Both the position numbers and the translations under genes were made by a program. Shown here piece by piece: positions 51,586 through 53,853 of a stretch of DNA of 53,853 nt. The notes under the pieces are model-generated. The model had not been told where the DNA came from and did not search any database. It saw only the letters and a program-made list of their open reading frames with translations. The stretch is from Elusimicrobia bacterium GWB2_63_16 (lineage in GTDB: Bacteria; Elusimicrobiota; Elusimicrobia; Elusimicrobiales; UBA9959): NCBI GenBank assembly GCA_001799715.1, contig MGTZ01000021.1:51846-105698 (forward strand). Direction: 5' to 3'. The first letter of the stretch is position 1; every line of letters starts with the position of its first letter.

Positions 51586-51617
51586 AAAGTCGTTTCTGTT
51601 CCTGACAAGGAGGGAAT

Positions 51618-52061
51618 ATGAGTACCTCTGGCCCGCAGCTCAGCATCCTGCTGGTGGACGACAACGAAGACGACGCCTTGATGGCAAAGCACGCCTTCGC
51701 CAAACTGGCCATACCGCATCAGATGCAGGTGGTCACGGACGGCTTGGCCGCCCTGGACTACCTGAATTGCGCCGGCAAGTTCGCCGGCCGCAAGAACACC
51801 CTGCCGGACCTGCTGCTGCTGGACATCAATATGCCGGGTATGGACGGCTTCTCTCTGCTCAAGGCAATGAAGGCCGACAAGGCGCTCAAAAAGATCCCGG
51901 TGGTGATGCTGACCACCTCCGCCTCGCGCGAGGACGTCTCGCACAGCTACGAGTGCGGCGCGGCCTCGTTCCTGACCAAACCCGACTCCTTCGACGGCTA
52001 CCACGCGCTGATGGGCCAGTTCAGCTCCTACTGGATGTCCGTCTCCCTGCTGCCGGAATAA
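51618..52061 (+). CDS. Rcp1-type single-domain response regulator
   Basis: A 147-residue receiver with the Rcp1-like insert (about residues 50-62) and intact residues Asp14-Asp15, Asp69 (LLLDINMPGMDG), Thr99 and Lys121 (FLTKPDSF). No output domain. Rcp1-type regulators usually pair with phytochrome-like or hybrid histidine kinases, none of which is encoded here. Own promoter, structured leader and downstream terminator make it a single-gene unit. Confidence 0.9.
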   Translation: MSTSGPQLSILLVDDNEDDALMAKHAFAKLAIPHQMQVVTDGLAALDYLNCAGKFAGRKNTLPDLLLLDINMPGMDGFSLLKAMKADKALKKIPVVMLTTSASREDVSHSYECGAASFLTKPDSFDGYHALMGQFSSYWMSVSLLPE

Positions 52062-52075
52062 CGCCCCCGCGCGCA

Positions 52076-52105
52076 AAAAAGGCCGCCCATAAAGGCGGCC
52101 TTTTT
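52076..52105. terminator. Bidirectional intrinsic terminator
   Basis: AAAAAGGCCGCC and GGCGGCCTTTTT pair around a 6-nt loop, between the response regulator gene and the convergent HTH gene. Confidence 0.92.
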
Positions 52106-52172
52106 AATTTCCGGAGGCCAGGTATCGCGCTCCCCAGGCGTTAAAGTTCTCCCCTTATCCCGGAGTCTGCCT

Positions 52173-53018
52173 TCAGAAATCGAAGAGCTTCACTACGCGG
52201 CTTTCTATGCCGAACAGGGCGGAATCTTTGGTCTTCTCACCGGTAACGTAGGCGCTGGCGGCGGACATGGTCAGGGACATCAGCGGGTAATAAGCGGCCA
52301 GGTCCGCGGCGTCGGCGCGCAGCACGCTCATCCTCCGCCAGGCGAGCGCGCCGGAATCTATCATCCTCGCCTGGTAGCCCCTCATGCGGTCGTTGAGCCC
52401 CGGCGGAAGCATTTCCGCCCGAGGGAACTCCAGGGTGACATTGTCTCCCGGGAACTTGTATGAACCCCGCTTTATCATCTTTGCCAGCCCGGCCCTGGCG
52501 AAAGCAGCCAGTATTTTCGAGGCCTCGGCTTTCTTCAGGCCCGCCGTCCTGGCGAAGCCGTCGCAAGGCCAGCCCCCCGTGTCGTTCACGAACACGATAA
52601 AGGCGCGGTAATGCTCATAAGTGGAAAGTATGAGCACCGCCTGCTCCACGGTGATGGGCTGCTTTTTAATTAATTTCCCCAGGGCCTTATGCGCCGGGGA
52701 AAGGCCCGGCGTATCCGTTCTGATGGAGATGAAGGGCTCGAAAACAAAACCGTAAGCCTCTTCGCCGGCCGTGGTCTTAAGCCAGGTAGCGGCGAGCTTT
52801 CCCGCGGGCGGGCTTTTGGGAATGAGGCGCAGCGCCAGCGAGATGCGGCGCAGCATTTCGGGCGAAGGCAGGGCTTTGCCCTGTTCGAAGAGCAGGTAGT
52901 TGCGGTAGGAGAAAGTGAGCACCGGCTTGCCGCCGTTGTCGTGATAGAAGCGGTACGCCGTGGGAAAGCCCGCGGTTTTGCGCAGGCCGATCAGGGCTTC
53001 CGAAAAGATTGTAGCCAT
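52173..53018 (-). CDS. Helix-turn-helix regulatory protein, two-domain
   Basis: A 281-residue protein. Residues 1-65 resemble an XRE-like helix-turn-helix (FSEALIGLRKTAGF, then YLLFEQGKALPSPEMLRRISLAL). About 120-195 resemble a winged helix (GFARTAGLKKAEASKILAAFARAGLAKM, then a strand pair). The C-terminal part is alpha-helical. This arrangement recalls TIGR02147-type regulators, whose role is unclear. Promoter TTGTCA-17-TAGAAT ends 6 nt before the ATG with no Shine-Dalgarno, so the mRNA should be leaderless. Confidence 0.65.
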   Translation of the reverse strand: MATIFSEALIGLRKTAGFPTAYRFYHDNGGKPVLTFSYRNYLLFEQGKALPSPEMLRRISLALRLIPKSPPAGKLAATWLKTTAGEEAYGFVFEPFISIRTDTPGLSPAHKALGKLIKKQPITVEQAVLILSTYEHYRAFIVFVNDTGGWPCDGFARTAGLKKAEASKILAAFARAGLAKMIKRGSYKFPGDNVTLEFPRAEMLPPGLNDRMRGYQARMIDSGALAWRRMSVLRADAADLAAYYPLMSLTMSAASAYVTGEKTKDSALFGIESRVVKLFDF

Positions 53019-53024
53019 AAACCA

Positions 53025-53053
53025 ATTCTACCTTAAGCGCATTTACCTGACAA
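53025..53053 (-). promoter_or_regulatory. Leaderless-type promoter of the HTH gene
   Basis: On the minus strand TTGTCA (53053-53048), 17-nt spacer, TAGAAT (53030-53025), then TGGTTT and the ATG at 53018. The predicted +1 is the A of the start codon. Confidence 0.7.
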
Positions 53054-53173
53054 CACAGCGAAGAAAGTCCGCGCTGAAACGCGGTTTGCCTCCAATCCCG
53101 AACGTAAGCCGGTCGTCCCTTAAATTGGCTCTTTCGCCTCAGGCGGCGGCGCGCGAGTACTGTTATCCTATCT

Positions 53174-53190
53174 GTGAGAGGAAATCTCAC
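53174..53190. other. Small perfect hairpin upstream of the last gene
   Basis: GTGAGA and TCTCAC flank GGAAA. The 228-nt gap between the HTH gene and 53247 otherwise shows no recognised RNA or riboswitch motif. Confidence 0.35.
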
Positions 53191-53246
53191 CCCGGGTTCT
53201 GCGGCAGGTCGGGGCAAACGTCAGAGAATAAGGGAGCTAAAATTAA

Positions 53247-53853
53247 ATGAAAAGAATTACGATGATAGCGGCAGCGGCAATGTTCGCGGGAGCGAACCTC
53301 GGTTTCGCCTCAGGCCCGGAGGGGCTGCGGTCCGGCGGGGACGGCAGTCTTAACGCGTTGGCCGTAAAAGCGGCGGCGCTGAAAGCCGCCGGGGCGGCCA
53401 AAGACGTTTCCCCCATGCCCGGCTTTGCCAAAGCCTTCGCGCAAGAGAACGGGCTAAAGGCGGCGGCTTCAGCCGAAGCGCTCTCCTTAAATATTAAGGC
53501 CAGGGACGGGATCAGATTGAAGACAATAGTAGTCTACATGTCCTCAAGCGACTCCCTTTCCTGCACCCACGCGTCTTATTCCGACGGCGCTTATAACCGG
53601 GTCCCGAACGTTTTCGACAAGGAGATCCCCGCCGCGGTATCCGGAGAGCTGAACAGGATAAAGATAGGGATGACGCTCAACGACAACTGCCGCTCGCAGG
53701 CGGTGGGGATGGCGATAGAGGCCGTTCACCCCGCGATCCCGGAGGATTCCAACAGGATAGCGATCTCCCTGAGCGCCTCGAACCAGGATTCGCTCGTGCA
53801 GCGGATAATCTTCACTCAGTACAACTCGCCGTATATCGGCATTTTCTACGGCA
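53247..53853 (+). CDS. Secreted protein (partial, C-terminus off the right edge)
   Basis: From the ATG at 53247 (GGGAGC upstream) the frame stays open to the window end: 202 residues. A signal peptide (MIAAAAMFAGANLGFAS) is followed by an Ala-rich helical stretch and then a beta-rich domain with DSLSCTHASYSDG and IGMTLNDNCRSQAVG; its two Cys could form a disulphide. No recognised family. Confidence 0.65.
   Translation, partial: MKRITMIAAAAMFAGANLGFASGPEGLRSGGDGSLNALAVKAAALKAAGAAKDVSPMPGFAKAFAQENGLKAAASAEALSLNIKARDGIRLKTIVVYMSSSDSLSCTHASYSDGAYNRVPNVFDKEIPAAVSGELNRIKIGMTLNDNCRSQAVGMAIEAVHPAIPEDSNRIAISLSASNQDSLVQRIIFTQYNSPYIGIFYG

Noticed and set aside
53019-53246. Cyclic-di-GMP riboswitch or tRNA-like fold in the last gap
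   Set aside because: A few short words resemble parts of these RNAs, but the paired stems and conserved loops are missing; only one small hairpin is real.
1-53853. CRISPR arrays, insertion sequences, prophage, tRNA or rRNA genes
   Set aside because: No regularly spaced direct repeats, transposase or phage proteins, and no cloverleaf or rRNA core sequences were found by reading the gaps.

Overview
This window is GC-rich chromosomal DNA from a Gram-negative bacterium: signal peptides, minor pilins, a PorV-like outer-membrane barrel and a type IX-like C-terminal tail all point to an outer membrane. Two-subunit 2-oxoacid:ferredoxin oxidoreductase beside succinyl-CoA synthetase, paired minor-pilin clusters, a TatD-associated radical SAM protein and FnIII/PorV gene pairs fit best with Elusimicrobiota. 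That phylum call is inference; there is no rRNA gene here. I see no phage, insertion sequence, CRISPR array or tRNA.

Layout. 1-4329 (minus): minor type IV pilin operon 1, with a PilX-like protein cut by the left edge, a PilW-like prepilin and a very large PilV-like prepilin carrying extra folded domains. 4393-7374: a secreted helical protein, a family 2 glycosyltransferase and a divergent membrane-anchored repeat protein. 7511-8743: secreted subtilase. 8814-10649 (minus): ECF sigma factor, zinc-finger anti-sigma and a periplasmic Met-rich protein. 10770-12833: TPR-SpoIID protein. 12914-17993: korAB divergent from sucCD, together converting 2-oxoglutarate to succinate with ferredoxin and nucleotide triphosphate as products. 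18037-20359: CorA-like transporter and rimO. 20382-25512 (minus): minor pilin operon 2. 25554-33950 (minus): EamA transporter, TPR protein, serS, secreted protein, cheC-cheY, metK, phosphohexomutase, glycerate kinase. 33998-37585: radical SAM protein, glycan-binding-like proteins, Nif3-like protein. 37645-43371: MFS exporter, purine permease, DUF2157/GDYXXLXY pair, pyrB. 43507-46758: secreted transglutaminase-like protein and a large secreted orphan. 47012-51472: FnIII surface protein with sorting-type tail plus PorV-like barrel. 51618-53853: response regulator, HTH regulator and a secreted protein cut by the right edge.

Main themes. Surface and secretion functions recur: two minor-pilin sets, a possible type IX-like cargo/shuttle pair, and many signal-peptide proteins. 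Two non-coding signals stand out. First, three perfect inverted repeats (12831-12916, 18965-19057, 43376-43415) share a GGGAC/GTCCC tip but have different arms, and two of them fill the whole gap between genes. Second, four genes without Shine-Dalgarno sequences (6487, 38877, 38953, 53018) have a -10-like hexamer exactly 6 nt before the ATG, so transcription should start on the A of the start codon; leaderless translation seems common in this genome.
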